Below are positions 8,711-17,084 of a stretch of DNA of 44,634 bases, one piece after another. Position 1 is the stretch's first letter, and every line of letters starts with the position of its first letter. The notes beneath the pieces are model-generated. The model was not told the origin of the DNA and made no database searches. It saw only the letters and a program-made list of their open reading frames with translations. The DNA is from a delta proteobacterium NaphS2 (GTDB taxonomy: Bacteria; Desulfobacterota; DSM-4660; Desulfatiglandales; Desulfatiglandaceae): the NCBI GenBank assembly GCA_000179315.1, contig ADZZ01000596.1, forward strand, positions 1-44,634. The letters are read 5' to 3'. The translations under genes and the position numbers were made by a program.

Positions 8711-8739
8711 ATTTTTTCCTTTTGCGTTTTCCTTGTCAA
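8711..8739 (-). promoter_or_regulatory. Candidate sigma70 promoter for the OmpA-glmM run
   Basis: On the minus strand a perfect -35 hexamer TTGACA (8739-8734) is followed after 17 bases by AAAAAT (8716-8711), a poor -10 match that keeps A2 and T6. It points at the OmpA-like gene about 45 bases downstream. The -35 is convincing and the -10 is weak, so an activator or a different start is possible. Confidence 0.4.
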
Positions 8740-8814
8740 GCCTCCCGAAAACAAGGTTGCCGGACTGTCGTTTCGGCGCAGGCTTTACACAAATGATAAA
8801 AACGGTATTTTTTC

Positions 8815-8843
8815 TTGATATTTCACGAACAATAAAATAAAAT
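8815..8843 (+). promoter_or_regulatory. Sigma70-type promoter for the lipoprotein cluster
   Basis: TTGATA (8815-8820) and TAAAAT (8838-8843) are separated by exactly 17 bases: five of six matches to each consensus hexamer. Transcription should start near 8850, leaving a leader of roughly 130 bases before the first gene. It is the best-matching promoter I found in the window. Confidence 0.65.
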
Positions 8844-8983
8844 CTGACCAAAAATAGCCGACTTTTTCTGGAAAAGAATCATCTCAGACCTTCATCTAAA
8901 GGATGTTTTATTCTGTTTCATTTTAACAAAGGAGTTCCTTATCTTAATACATATTAAAAACAATTTCGAGTGAGGAGAGGGAA

Positions 8984-10135
8984 ATGGAGAAAAGATTCAG
9001 GACCACGCTTTTTTTAGTTTTTACCTGGCTGATTTTTCTATGGATGGTTGCTTCCTGCTGGGCCATTGAAACCACCAGTATCGGAGAGGGCCGAACGCGT
9101 CAGGAAGCCATTAACAATGGTATTCGGGTTGCCGTAGAACAGGCTTTGGGAACCATGGTCAAATCCGACACCCAGGTCACCGATGGAAAACTGGTCTGGG
9201 ATCGTATTGCTTCAGCCAGCGCCGGATACGTCAAGAACTACAATGTGTTGGCGGAAGGAAAAGACCCTGTCACGGATGTCTACAAAGTAAAACTGGCCGT
9301 AAATGTGGACGACTACAAGCTGAAAGGCGCTTTGGATGATTTTAAGAACGACCCGAAACAGCAACAGATTTTTCAGCAAACCAAATTTGATGAGCGGAAA
9401 GTGGTAGTGGTCTATAAACCACAGACCGGTTTCGATCTGCCTTACGATTCCAAAGGGGTCCAGACCATCATGGGGCTGGTTCAGGACAAACTGGCGGCCC
9501 ACGGTTTCAGGGTATTTCTTCCAGAGCAGATCCAGCGGATCAAGGGGAAAAGCGCTGAAATGGTGGTGGATGAGGAAACCGCCATTGAAATTGCCCGCCA
9601 GGAAACCGGTGACTGCGTTGTGGTGGTCAGCCTGGATGGTGCCAAAAGGCCCACCAGCGATGGCTTTTACCTTTTGATGTGCACCTTGACCCTGAGGGCC
9701 TTTGACACCACGACCGGCGCGCTCTTTGCCAATGTGCAGGACCGGGACAAAACGGTCAGCCGGGGCGGGGATTATGCGATTCAAGACGGCATTTCGCGGG
9801 CAGCCATCAAGATCGGTCCCCGTGCCGTGGAAAGGCTGGTCAAAAAAATCGTCAAACGGTTCAGCGGTCCAAAATATATAACCCTCATTTTCAGAAACAT
9901 TTCCATGAAAAACCAGAACAAAATGGAAGACATTTTGGATGGGCTCGGCTGGAGAAATCGCGTTGCCAGGCAGACGGGGAATTATATTGAGTTTGAAATC
10001 ATCGGTGAAGCGGACCCCACTTCCGTCAGGAAAATAGTGCGCAAAGAAATCCAGAAAGCCGGGCTTCCGCTCAAATCGGGCGAAAAGGTCGGTGCCAGAA
10101 TCACATTTAACGGAGAAACAACAGGGGGATACTAG
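8984..10135 (+). CDS. FlgT-N/DUF6175-like secreted envelope protein
   Basis: This 383-residue protein has a signal sequence ending VASCWA. It fits either a lipobox (V-A-S-Cys25) or signal peptidase I cleavage after WA. Residues about 32-110 (GEGRTRQEAINNGIRVAVEQ ... SAGYVKNYNVLAEG ... YKVKLAVNVDD) resemble the N-terminal domain of FlgT-like proteins, in which a helix with Ala/Gln repeats packs on a small sheet. A middle alpha/beta domain (about 125-280) looks like the TolB-N/FlgO type, and a C-terminal part (about 290-375) has a short ferredoxin-like pattern. In Vibrio, FlgT forms part of an outer-membrane flagellar ring; a flagellar role here is not implied because no flagellar gene is nearby. 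GAGGAGAGG precedes the ATG. First gene of the cluster. Confidence 0.7.
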   Translation: MEKRFRTTLFLVFTWLIFLWMVASCWAIETTSIGEGRTRQEAINNGIRVAVEQALGTMVKSDTQVTDGKLVWDRIASASAGYVKNYNVLAEGKDPVTDVYKVKLAVNVDDYKLKGALDDFKNDPKQQQIFQQTKFDERKVVVVYKPQTGFDLPYDSKGVQTIMGLVQDKLAAHGFRVFLPEQIQRIKGKSAEMVVDEETAIEIARQETGDCVVVVSLDGAKRPTSDGFYLLMCTLTLRAFDTTTGALFANVQDRDKTVSRGGDYAIQDGISRAAIKIGPRAVERLVKKIVKRFSGPKYITLIFRNISMKNQNKMEDILDGLGWRNRVARQTGNYIEFEIIGEADPTSVRKIVRKEIQKAGLPLKSGEKVGARITFNGETTGGY

Positions 10136-10136
10136 G

Positions 10137-11105
10137 ATGAAACGTTACCTGCTCGCAGCAATTTTATGCGTTTCCCCCCTGTTTTGCCTTTCCTGCTTAA
10201 CCACGGGGCCTTCCAAAACGGGGGCACTGGTTAAGGTTTACCGGCCCAATGTGGAGACGGCGTCGCTGGCCTGTTCCACACCCCAAAGCAAAGGCATCTC
10301 TTATATGTATGTGGGTCCCGAGACCATTTCTGGGCAGGCCGGCCTAAAAGAAAAAAAGCTGATCACCCAATTTGCCCGTTCGGTACTCAGTGAAACCCGG
10401 GTCATCAATCCCATCGGCATTCCGCCCATGGAAGGGGAATACCCGAACCTTTCCATTGATGTTCTGGAACTCTCCGTGGTCGACCAGAAAAGCCGAAACC
10501 GTATCGCTCGGAAAGGTGTTTTTGAAGCCAACATCAACATTCGGCAGATGGGTCTTATTGATTGCGCCACCACGGAACCCATTTCAATCGTTAAGAATTA
10601 CGAAGCCCCTTCCTATAAGTCGGAGACGCTGATATCTCCTCGGGAATTGGAGGGCAAAATGATCAAAGAGGCGGTTCGCCGGGCCGTCAGACAGTTTGTG
10701 CCGGTAAAACGCACCGTGCTGCGTCCCGTCAAAACCGGAGGAGACGAATTGGTTGAAAAATCGGCCCAAATGATCGATGGCGGCAACTGCAGCGGCGCTT
10801 ATGAGACGATTAAACCCGTCGTTAAAAGTCCCGACTGCAGAAATGCCGACCTTTTGTATAACGCCGGTGTCGCCGTTGAATGCATGGCTTGGAAAAGGGC
10901 GATCAGGCAGGAGACCCAGGCCCGCTATCTGCAAGAAGCAGAGAAATATTACCGAAGAGCCGCGAACCTTTCGCCGGAAGACAGCCTTATGCAAAGAGCC
11001 AGCCGGGAATTGTCATATGAAGTTGAAACCTTTTTTGTCTCCGGCACCGCTCAGAGTAACACCAAAAAGGAAAAAGATCGTTACAAAGCCCCTGGCAGTT
11101 ATTAG
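10137..11105 (+). CDS. Putative lipoprotein with C-terminal TPR-like helices
   Basis: The 322-residue protein begins with a signal sequence ending FCLSC, so Cys20 is a possible lipidation site although the lipobox is imperfect. Residues about 25-190 alternate strands and helices (LITQFARSVLSETRVINPIG, IARKGVFEANINIRQMGLID). They vaguely recall the CsgG/TolB-N group that forms outer-membrane assemblies, but I cannot assign a family. Residues about 210-310 contain paired helices (LLYNAGVAVECMAWKRAIRQ, YLQEAEKYYRRAANLSPEDS) like tetratricopeptide repeats. I chose the ATG at 10137, one base after the previous stop, because the signal peptide starts there and AGGGGGAT precedes it; a longer reading from 10092 would overlap the previous gene. 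Confidence 0.65.
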   Translation: MKRYLLAAILCVSPLFCLSCLTTGPSKTGALVKVYRPNVETASLACSTPQSKGISYMYVGPETISGQAGLKEKKLITQFARSVLSETRVINPIGIPPMEGEYPNLSIDVLELSVVDQKSRNRIARKGVFEANINIRQMGLIDCATTEPISIVKNYEAPSYKSETLISPRELEGKMIKEAVRRAVRQFVPVKRTVLRPVKTGGDELVEKSAQMIDGGNCSGAYETIKPVVKSPDCRNADLLYNAGVAVECMAWKRAIRQETQARYLQEAEKYYRRAANLSPEDSLMQRASRELSYEVETFFVSGTAQSNTKKEKDRYKAPGSY

Positions 11106-11158
11106 CCGCCCGAAAAGAGAAGTGTCGGGAATGGTTTTTTGAAAAAAGGGTGATGACC

Positions 11159-12490
11159 ATGAAAAAGATGATATTGCTCTTCATGACCGTGTTTATTCTT
11201 TCAGGGTGTATGAAGGCCATCGAAAGCGCCACCGGCATCGAAATCACCAAAAACACCAATCCGGTCATGGAAATGGAAATGGACCTGGTATTCCTGGACG
11301 AGCTGGCCGCCCTGACCAAGCTAAACCAGATCATCCTTGAGAGAATCCCCATCTCGCTGGATGACTCCTGGCCTTCCGTTTTGAATGATTATTCCGCAAC
11401 GCCCCGTGAAGGAGAAGCAGCGCGTTATGAGGATTATAAAAATTGTCTGACAAATCTCTTAAAACGGGACTTTGCCTTTTACAGCATCTACAATCCAAAG
11501 GCGTATTTCAGGGTCTTAACCGGCCAATCGACCGGCGTGCAGGCGCTGTTGGCCCAGGGTCTCATTGCCGCCCGCAATACCTTGATTATGGACGGTGCCG
11601 AGGAAATGGGCCGAAAATTTGAACACGGCAAGTGGGTGATCAGCTACTACCCATTCAGCTGCAAATGCCCATTCTACAGCCCCAGATTCCAGCATCTCAA
11701 GCCGGGTTCCCCCCAATGCCGGAATTTCGCGGCGCGAGATGACTGCCCGTTTTTCAGTCGGCCCACGGAAGAGATTCTTTCTGAGTATTTCCTCCAAGAG
11801 GGCGGGCTGGACGCCTGGGAGGATTTGAAAATTTCTCCGGACTGTCTCCGAATTGTGGAAGGTGAAAAACTGGGCCCTTTCAAAACGGTCTTTTATACGC
11901 TTTTTCCCGATCATATTCGAGATGAGGCCGCGAGGGTCGATTCGGATCTGGAGGCAACGGAATCGGAACTCAAAACCGTGCAGGCAAGACTGAAAGAAGA
12001 AAATCTTTCTTCCGGCGAAGAAGCCCGGCTCGAAAAAGAAGAAGAGGCGCTGGAAGATGCTGCAGAAGAGCTCATTGCCGTTCAGGAAAAATTGTATGAA
12101 ACGGCGCTTTCAACGCTGGAACCCACGCCGGAAAAGATTATCAAAGCCAAAAAGCTGCTCGAAATAACCCAGTTCATCCGCGAGGGTTTCGATGAAATTT
12201 CAACAGCCATGTTTGCCCTGACCGTCAAAATGACGGACGATATGATTGTTTTTTCCCGGTTGGGTGCCGTACAGTTCAATAACGACAGCGTTTCCCTGAC
12301 CACCCAGGGCGTCGCATCGCAACCCATGCCGCCTGAACGTGCCAGGCTCATGACCAAACGGATGACGAACCTGCCTGTCAACTATGCCTCGATTCTGGGC
12401 TATGCCATGAGCCAGAAGTCTCTTGTGAGTGAGTACAGTGATTACCTGGAAGCGGTTGCCGCCATGGAGAAAAAGATGGCGCGTCAATAA
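11159..12490 (+). CDS. Lipoprotein with Cys cluster and coiled coil, unknown function
   Basis: The product is a 443-residue protein with a clean lipobox (FILSGC, Cys17), so it should be lipidated and probably sits in the outer membrane facing the periplasm. It has three notable parts: an N-terminal helical region; four cysteines in 29 residues (Cys168, 170, 187, 196; FSCKCPFY and RDDCPFF), which could bind metal or form disulfides; and a strongly charged coiled coil at about 258-320 (KEEEALEDAAEELIAVQEKL). I recognise no family. Several starts are close together (GTG 11150, ATG 11153, ATG 11159). ATG 11159 is preferred because the signal peptide MKKMILLFMTVFILSGC begins there and AGGG lies eight bases upstream. 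Confidence 0.6.
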   Translation: MKKMILLFMTVFILSGCMKAIESATGIEITKNTNPVMEMEMDLVFLDELAALTKLNQIILERIPISLDDSWPSVLNDYSATPREGEAARYEDYKNCLTNLLKRDFAFYSIYNPKAYFRVLTGQSTGVQALLAQGLIAARNTLIMDGAEEMGRKFEHGKWVISYYPFSCKCPFYSPRFQHLKPGSPQCRNFAARDDCPFFSRPTEEILSEYFLQEGGLDAWEDLKISPDCLRIVEGEKLGPFKTVFYTLFPDHIRDEAARVDSDLEATESELKTVQARLKEENLSSGEEARLEKEEEALEDAAEELIAVQEKLYETALSTLEPTPEKIIKAKKLLEITQFIREGFDEISTAMFALTVKMTDDMIVFSRLGAVQFNNDSVSLTTQGVASQPMPPERARLMTKRMTNLPVNYASILGYAMSQKSLVSEYSDYLEAVAAMEKKMARQ

Positions 12491-12531
12491 ACCATATCTT
12501 TTGATTTTTTCAAAAAGAGGGAGGTAGAGCA

Positions 12532-13734
12532 ATGCGTAGATATTTTTTGTTTGTTTTTTTTCTAAGTCTTGTGTGGCTGGTGAGCGGCTGCGCCACCAAA
12601 AAGCTGGCCCCCGTCTCGGATGAGGACAATCCGGCCCACCATTATCTGATGGGGATGGAACTGGTTGACAAAGGAGATATAGATGAAGCGGACGCTCGCT
12701 TTCAACGGGCACTTCAATTGGAGCCCGATTACGCGCCGGCACTGGCAGGCAGGGCTCTTGCCGCAGCCTGCCGCACAAAGGCCGAGTCTGACGCGGAGCA
12801 CAAATCGGTGGAACTCAAACGCGCGCTGGATCTCTTGGATGATGCCGAAGACGAAGCAAAAGGAGATTCCCAGAAATTTATGGTTGAAGTCACCGGCATC
12901 CGCGTCTACACCCGCGCAAAGCCGAAAGACTGGATTGACGACGCCGAAGATTGCTACGAAGACAGCATGGATCTCGATAAGGGAAATGAGGCGGAGCTTC
13001 CCTATTATCGAAGTAAAACAGCGGCGCCTTATTTTATGGGCAGGGCCTATTTTGCAAATTACCAGTTCCGGAAATCGGAAGATATGCTTTCAAAAGTGAT
13101 GTCGGCAAGCCCTGGACGCTGGCACGAACCCGCCGAAAAATTGTTTCGAAAAGTGCACAAAATTGTGCGTGCGTCCGCCGGTTACACCCTCACCGATGTG
13201 GCCAAACGCATTGCCGTAAAGGACAGGGTTTCAAGGGCCGATGTGGCGGCACTGCTGGTGGATGAAATCCATCTTGACCGATTGATGGCCGGCCGCATTG
13301 CAGCGCCCCAGAAAAAAAATCCGGAGGCTTTCATTCCGGCAGATGTTCGTGAAAATCTTTTCAAACCTGAAATTCTTGTCGTCGTCAAATGGGATTTGCG
13401 GGGGCTTGAACCCATATACGACAGCACGTCCAGGGCCTATCTCTTCTATCCCAACAAACCCATCAGCCGAAAAGAACTGGCATTTGTCCTGGAAGACATC
13501 CTCATCAAAATTACCGGAGATGAATCATTGGCCAGCAAATACTACGGCCAGTCGAATTCACCCTATCCTGACGTCCCTCCCACATCTGCCTATTATAACG
13601 CTGTCACCAATTCGGTCACCCGGGGCCTCATGGCACCCGATCTTTCAGGCGCTTTCAGGCCGGACGAAAACACGGACGGTGCGGAATTGCTCCAGTCGGT
13701 CCTGCGACTAAGAAATGTAATGAATGTTCAATAG
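12532..13734 (+). CDS. TPR lipoprotein with SLH-like C-terminal repeats
   Basis: The 400-residue protein has a perfect lipobox (WLVSGC, Cys20). Residues about 34-80 are a tetratricopeptide repeat (HYLMGMELVDKGDIDEADAR, ALQLEPDYAPALAGR), with more helical pairs to about 205. Residues about 215-398 look like two to three S-layer-homology (SLH) repeats; the clearest are the segment ending FYPNKPISRKELAFVLEDIL and the last (PYPDVPPTSAYYNAVTNS, then GLMAPDLSGAFRPDENTDG). SLH domains are known to bind cell-wall polymers. Here they may tether an outer-membrane lipoprotein to the wall, which is inference. GGGAGG lies just before the ATG. It fits the operon of lipoproteins on both sides. Confidence 0.75.
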   Translation: MRRYFLFVFFLSLVWLVSGCATKKLAPVSDEDNPAHHYLMGMELVDKGDIDEADARFQRALQLEPDYAPALAGRALAAACRTKAESDAEHKSVELKRALDLLDDAEDEAKGDSQKFMVEVTGIRVYTRAKPKDWIDDAEDCYEDSMDLDKGNEAELPYYRSKTAAPYFMGRAYFANYQFRKSEDMLSKVMSASPGRWHEPAEKLFRKVHKIVRASAGYTLTDVAKRIAVKDRVSRADVAALLVDEIHLDRLMAGRIAAPQKKNPEAFIPADVRENLFKPEILVVVKWDLRGLEPIYDSTSRAYLFYPNKPISRKELAFVLEDILIKITGDESLASKYYGQSNSPYPDVPPTSAYYNAVTNSVTRGLMAPDLSGAFRPDENTDGAELLQSVLRLRNVMNVQ

Positions 13735-13749
13735 GAAAGGAGATCTACC

Positions 13750-14721
13750 ATGAAAAAGTTATTGGGTTTGCTCGTCATGCTTTTGGCAATGTTTACCTTC
13801 TTACCGGGTATTTGGGCTGAAGATACCTGGCAGAGCGTCACCGATCCAACGCAGATTTTTGAAGAAGGCTATATTCAGGTTATCGGCATATCCGAGGAAG
13901 GACAGAGCCGTTACAAAGCCACGAGGGCGGCCACGGTGGTTGCACAGCGGGACCTCCTTGAAATCATGGAAGGCCTTCGTCTCTCGGGCCAGACGACCGT
14001 GCGAGATGGTATGCTGCAGTCCGATGACATCCGTACCGGCATCAGCGGATTTTTGCGCGGCGCAGTCAAATGCGGTGAAAAATACCACGACGATCGACAG
14101 TATGCAGAAGTCTGCATGAAACTCAATATTCGCGGAAAAGGTGGCTTGTACGATGTGATTCTCCCATTGATCAAAGAAAATAAGATCCAACGGGTGACAC
14201 CTGAACTGCCCACGAAGGTCTACAAACCCAAGCTGGTGCCAAAAGTTATGGGCACTGAGGTTGTGGAGGAAACGGTACAGAAAAAAGTCCCGGAAATGGG
14301 AGACAAAGCGGCCACTGTCAAGGAAACGGTCTCGGAAACCGTCGCGGTGGTGGAAAAAGCCCCACCGCCTCCCCCGGCCGTCATCTTCGATGGCCTCATC
14401 GTGGATGTAAGGGATTTCAAATTCAGGCCGGCGCTGGTGAACACCGTCGTTACCGAGGGCGACAAAGTTGTTTTTGACCCGTCGAAAATATTGAGCCCAA
14501 TTCTGGTGGAACGCGGCTGCGGCGGCTTTACCACGGATCCCGGCAAAGCCAAAGCCCTGCTGGAGAGCTGGGGCAGTAAAAAACCGATGATTGTAAAAGG
14601 GGTTGGTGTTGTCAAAATGACCAATGCCAAAGTATCCTCTGACGATGCCGCAGCCATTTATCTCAGTGATCAGGAGAGCAACCTGTTGGCGCAGGCAAAG
14701 GTGGTTTTTCTGCTGAAATAG
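13750..14721 (+). CDS. LPP20-like secreted envelope protein
   Basis: This 323-residue protein has a signal peptide cleaved near GIWA-ED. Residues about 37-135 (EEGYIQVIGISEEGQSRYKA, RAATVVAQRDLLEIMEGL) resemble the LPP20 domain, found in Helicobacter LPP20 and Vibrio FlgP. A Pro-rich linker (APPPPPAV) at about 200-212 leads to a second beta-rich domain (215-323) with a FlgT/TolB-like look. No lipidation Cys is present at the N-terminus, unlike many LPP20 proteins. A textbook AAAGGAGATCT lies before the ATG, 16 bases after the previous stop. It is the last gene before an intrinsic terminator. Together with the FlgT-N-like first gene it suggests an outer-membrane ring- or pore-type assembly, but this is inference. 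Confidence 0.65.
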   Translation: MKKLLGLLVMLLAMFTFLPGIWAEDTWQSVTDPTQIFEEGYIQVIGISEEGQSRYKATRAATVVAQRDLLEIMEGLRLSGQTTVRDGMLQSDDIRTGISGFLRGAVKCGEKYHDDRQYAEVCMKLNIRGKGGLYDVILPLIKENKIQRVTPELPTKVYKPKLVPKVMGTEVVEETVQKKVPEMGDKAATVKETVSETVAVVEKAPPPPPAVIFDGLIVDVRDFKFRPALVNTVVTEGDKVVFDPSKILSPILVERGCGGFTTDPGKAKALLESWGSKKPMIVKGVGVVKMTNAKVSSDDAAAIYLSDQESNLLAQAKVVFLLK

Positions 14722-14749
14722 TCCATCGATGGCGAAACAGTCGAACAGG

Positions 14750-14790
14750 TCTGCCCGCCGGAGTTCTTCCGTGCGGGCGGATTCTTTTTT
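14750..14790 (+). terminator. Intrinsic terminator after the LPP20-like gene
   Basis: A GC-rich hairpin (TCTGCCCGC pairing with GCGGGCGGA, one G-U pair, extended by CGGA/TCCG with one bulged base) is followed by TTCTTTTTT. It lies only 15 bases before the AsmA-like start codon, so it separates two transcription units or attenuates read-through into the second. Confidence 0.75.
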
Positions 14791-14804
14791 CAAAATGGGG
14801 TTAA

Positions 14805-17084
14805 ATGGCTATGCAAAAGAAAGTTTTCATCGTCTCAGCCATCTGTCTACTCTTTTTTGCAGCCCTGGCGGTCGCATCAGGGATTTACATCAACGCCAAT
14901 ATTGAAGACATCACCCGGCGGCATCTGGGTGCCGATATTCAATTTGAGGATGTCGAATTCAACCTTACACCGCTTCCGGCGGTCGTCTTTTCCCAACTGA
15001 AAATCAAGAAAGGGACCAACAGAATCACGATCCCATCATTGGTCCTCTATCCCGACCTGCTGGCGCTTTTGACCGGAAATGTGGTCATGAGAAAGGCAGT
15101 GGTCGATGAGCCGTTGATCCTTTCCGAAAAAGTTTCCGAATCCACACCCCAAGAAAAGGGTATTTCTTCTGAATCTCCCCCGGCACCGGCATCACCGTTT
15201 ACCACCGCTGCCATACCGGTTGGCATGATCAACGAAATCATGGTCCGGGGCGGAAAGTTGGTTTTAAATTCCAAAGACCAAAAGATGCCGCCGGTATCGT
15301 TTGCGGTTGCGGTGGACAAGATTGAAAAAAAAGATCAGGCCATTTCGGTACAGGTCAAGGATTTCACCGTAGATGAAATAGGGTTAAGTTTTGCCGGAAA
15401 CGTTGCCATTACGTCCTTTTCCCCGCTGGGGCTCAAAATAGACGCGTCGAAAGCGGCCATCAATCCGGCCGCCCTGAAGGATTTTCTGGTAAAATTCGAG
15501 TTTTTGGATGCAGCGCTGGGAAACCAGATTCCCAAAATTGATCAGGTTTCCGCAGGCGGTCTCAAGCTCAACATCGACCCCGAATCCGGTGAGCTGAATC
15601 TTGTTTCCAAAACCCTCAGCTTTGGTCAAAACCAGCTTCAAGATGTCTCAGTAAATCTTTCCAAAAAAAAAGGGTACACATTGAAATGCGGCAAAGTCCT
15701 GATGGATGTGGGTACCGTACAGGGATGGGTCAATGAAAACCCGAAAGGGAAGGAAGCGCTGGAGCAACTGTTTTTGAAAGCCAGGCTTAAAGACTTGAAA
15801 GCCACTGGCAAAATTGAGCTGTCGGCCATCGATCTAAAGGGTGGCGGCGAAAATGGTTCGCAAATCAGCGGCGCCATGGATCTCAAAACAGAAGGGCTTA
15901 AGATCCGTCTGGTTGCGGAAAACGGCAAGGAACAGAACTTCACCATCAGCCGACTGGAAACGCGGATTACCCTTGAAGACGGCAAACCGTCGCTTCAGAT
16001 CAGCAACCTTCAGCTGGCCTCCTCCCGCGGGGGAACGGGCCTTTTGAAAGGCACACTGGAAATTCCGGTGGAATTGAAAAAAGCCCGGTTCGAAGCAACC
16101 CTTGATTCATTTCAGGTTTTTGATACGGCCGTAAACCTGAAGGCCGTCAAGAACTCCGGAGAAAAATTGTCCTTTGATATGGACGTAAGCGGTCCTTCGT
16201 TGACGCTCCTGGCCAAGGGCCAATTGCAGACACCCGGAAGGGAAAAAGCGGATTTCTGGATCCGTATGACGGAATGCCGCATTTCCAGGGGATCTAAGGG
16301 AAAAAAAGAGATTGTGGGCAACCAAAATCATTTCCCCGACAAAAAGTGGGAACTTTCCGCCGGTAAGGCGCCCGCAACAGGGAATTTTGATTTTACCGTT
16401 ATAAAAGGGAGAACGCTTACAGGAGAAGCCTCCGTTAAAAGATTTCAGTACAACGATCTCCCTCAGGTAAATGATGTGCATTTGCTACTTACCTGCGCCA
16501 ACAACCGGGCCGTTGTCCGCGGCTCCATGGGAATTTGCCAGGTGGATCTTTTTGTCAACGCTGTTTTCATGTCGCCTGACCAGCTTGTTGCTCAGGTTGA
16601 AGGCAAAGGCGCCAACATGAATCTGACCCCATTTATGGCCTGCTTCTCCCGCGAACTCCCGCTGTTTCTTTCAGGAAGACTCTCGCTTATGACCTCCCTT
16701 TTTGTACAGGGTCAAGACACTGAAACCCTTCTTGATTCGGCCCATGGAGAGGTGACGGTGACCCTCAGGAAATGCACCGTACGAAAGGTATCAAGTCTGG
16801 ATTACCGGCTCGATTTCCTGGTAGACATGTTGAATGCGGCAGGGATTACATCTTTAAGAGATGACGCCATCAATTTCAAAAAAGGATTGGCGAAAGCCGA
16901 AATCACGAAGGGTCGGATCATTCTGGACCGGTTTTCTCTCACAGGACCACTTTTGGACGTCTGGGGGAAGGGTGAATTCACAACGAAAGAAAAACAACTG
17001 AAATTGGCAGGTCAGGTTCGGACGGCCCTTGGGATTACCAACGATTTTAAGATCGACCGCAATTTTCAAAGAAAGAAAACGTGA
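14805..17084 (+). CDS. AsmA-like (DUF748-type) envelope protein
   Basis: The 759-residue protein has one N-terminal membrane helix (VFIVSAICLLFFAALAVASG) and a long periplasmic beta-rich part. The start pattern 'NANIEDITRRHLGADIQFED ... FNLTPLPAVVFSQLKIKKG' is the AsmA/TamB-type N-terminus. The C-terminal region (about 590-750: LDSAHGEVTVTLRKCTVRKV, AEITKGRIILDRFSLTGPLL) matches the AsmA C-terminal repeat. AsmA-family proteins are thought to form hydrophobic grooves bridging inner and outer membranes for phospholipid transport. Start choice between ATG 14805 and ATG 14811 is open; GGGG precedes both. The stop overlaps the next ATG by one base, indicating coupling. Confidence 0.8.
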   Translation: MAMQKKVFIVSAICLLFFAALAVASGIYINANIEDITRRHLGADIQFEDVEFNLTPLPAVVFSQLKIKKGTNRITIPSLVLYPDLLALLTGNVVMRKAVVDEPLILSEKVSESTPQEKGISSESPPAPASPFTTAAIPVGMINEIMVRGGKLVLNSKDQKMPPVSFAVAVDKIEKKDQAISVQVKDFTVDEIGLSFAGNVAITSFSPLGLKIDASKAAINPAALKDFLVKFEFLDAALGNQIPKIDQVSAGGLKLNIDPESGELNLVSKTLSFGQNQLQDVSVNLSKKKGYTLKCGKVLMDVGTVQGWVNENPKGKEALEQLFLKARLKDLKATGKIELSAIDLKGGGENGSQISGAMDLKTEGLKIRLVAENGKEQNFTISRLETRITLEDGKPSLQISNLQLASSRGGTGLLKGTLEIPVELKKARFEATLDSFQVFDTAVNLKAVKNSGEKLSFDMDVSGPSLTLLAKGQLQTPGREKADFWIRMTECRISRGSKGKKEIVGNQNHFPDKKWELSAGKAPATGNFDFTVIKGRTLTGEASVKRFQYNDLPQVNDVHLLLTCANNRAVVRGSMGICQVDLFVNAVFMSPDQLVAQVEGKGANMNLTPFMACFSRELPLFLSGRLSLMTSLFVQGQDTETLLDSAHGEVTVTLRKCTVRKVSSLDYRLDFLVDMLNAAGITSLRDDAINFKKGLAKAEITKGRIILDRFSLTGPLLDVWGKGEFTTKEKQLKLAGQVRTALGITNDFKIDRNFQRKKT

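Larger units (their letters stand above)
8666..8983. promoter_or_regulatory. Divergent promoter region between two envelope operons
   Basis: This 318-base, AT-rich stretch separates the leftward OmpA-glmM run from the rightward lipoprotein cluster and has no credible gene. It holds a strong rightward promoter (8815-8843), a weaker leftward candidate (8711-8739) and about 130 bases of untranslated leader before the ATG at 8984. I see no clear operator dyad. Confidence 0.6.

Noticed and set aside
8928-8934. AAAGGAG suggesting a leader peptide
   Set aside because: No ATG, GTG or TTG follows at a usable distance, so no short gene is supported.
11109-11140. Hairpin CCCGA/TCGGG followed by a T-run between two lipoprotein genes
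   Set aside because: Only five base pairs with an 11-base loop and six bases before the T-run; too weak for a terminator.
13801-14793. 330-codon minus-strand frame opposite the LPP20-like gene
   Set aside because: Antisense shadow rich in Phe, His and Arg; the plus-strand gene has signal peptide, perfect ribosome-binding site and a family match.
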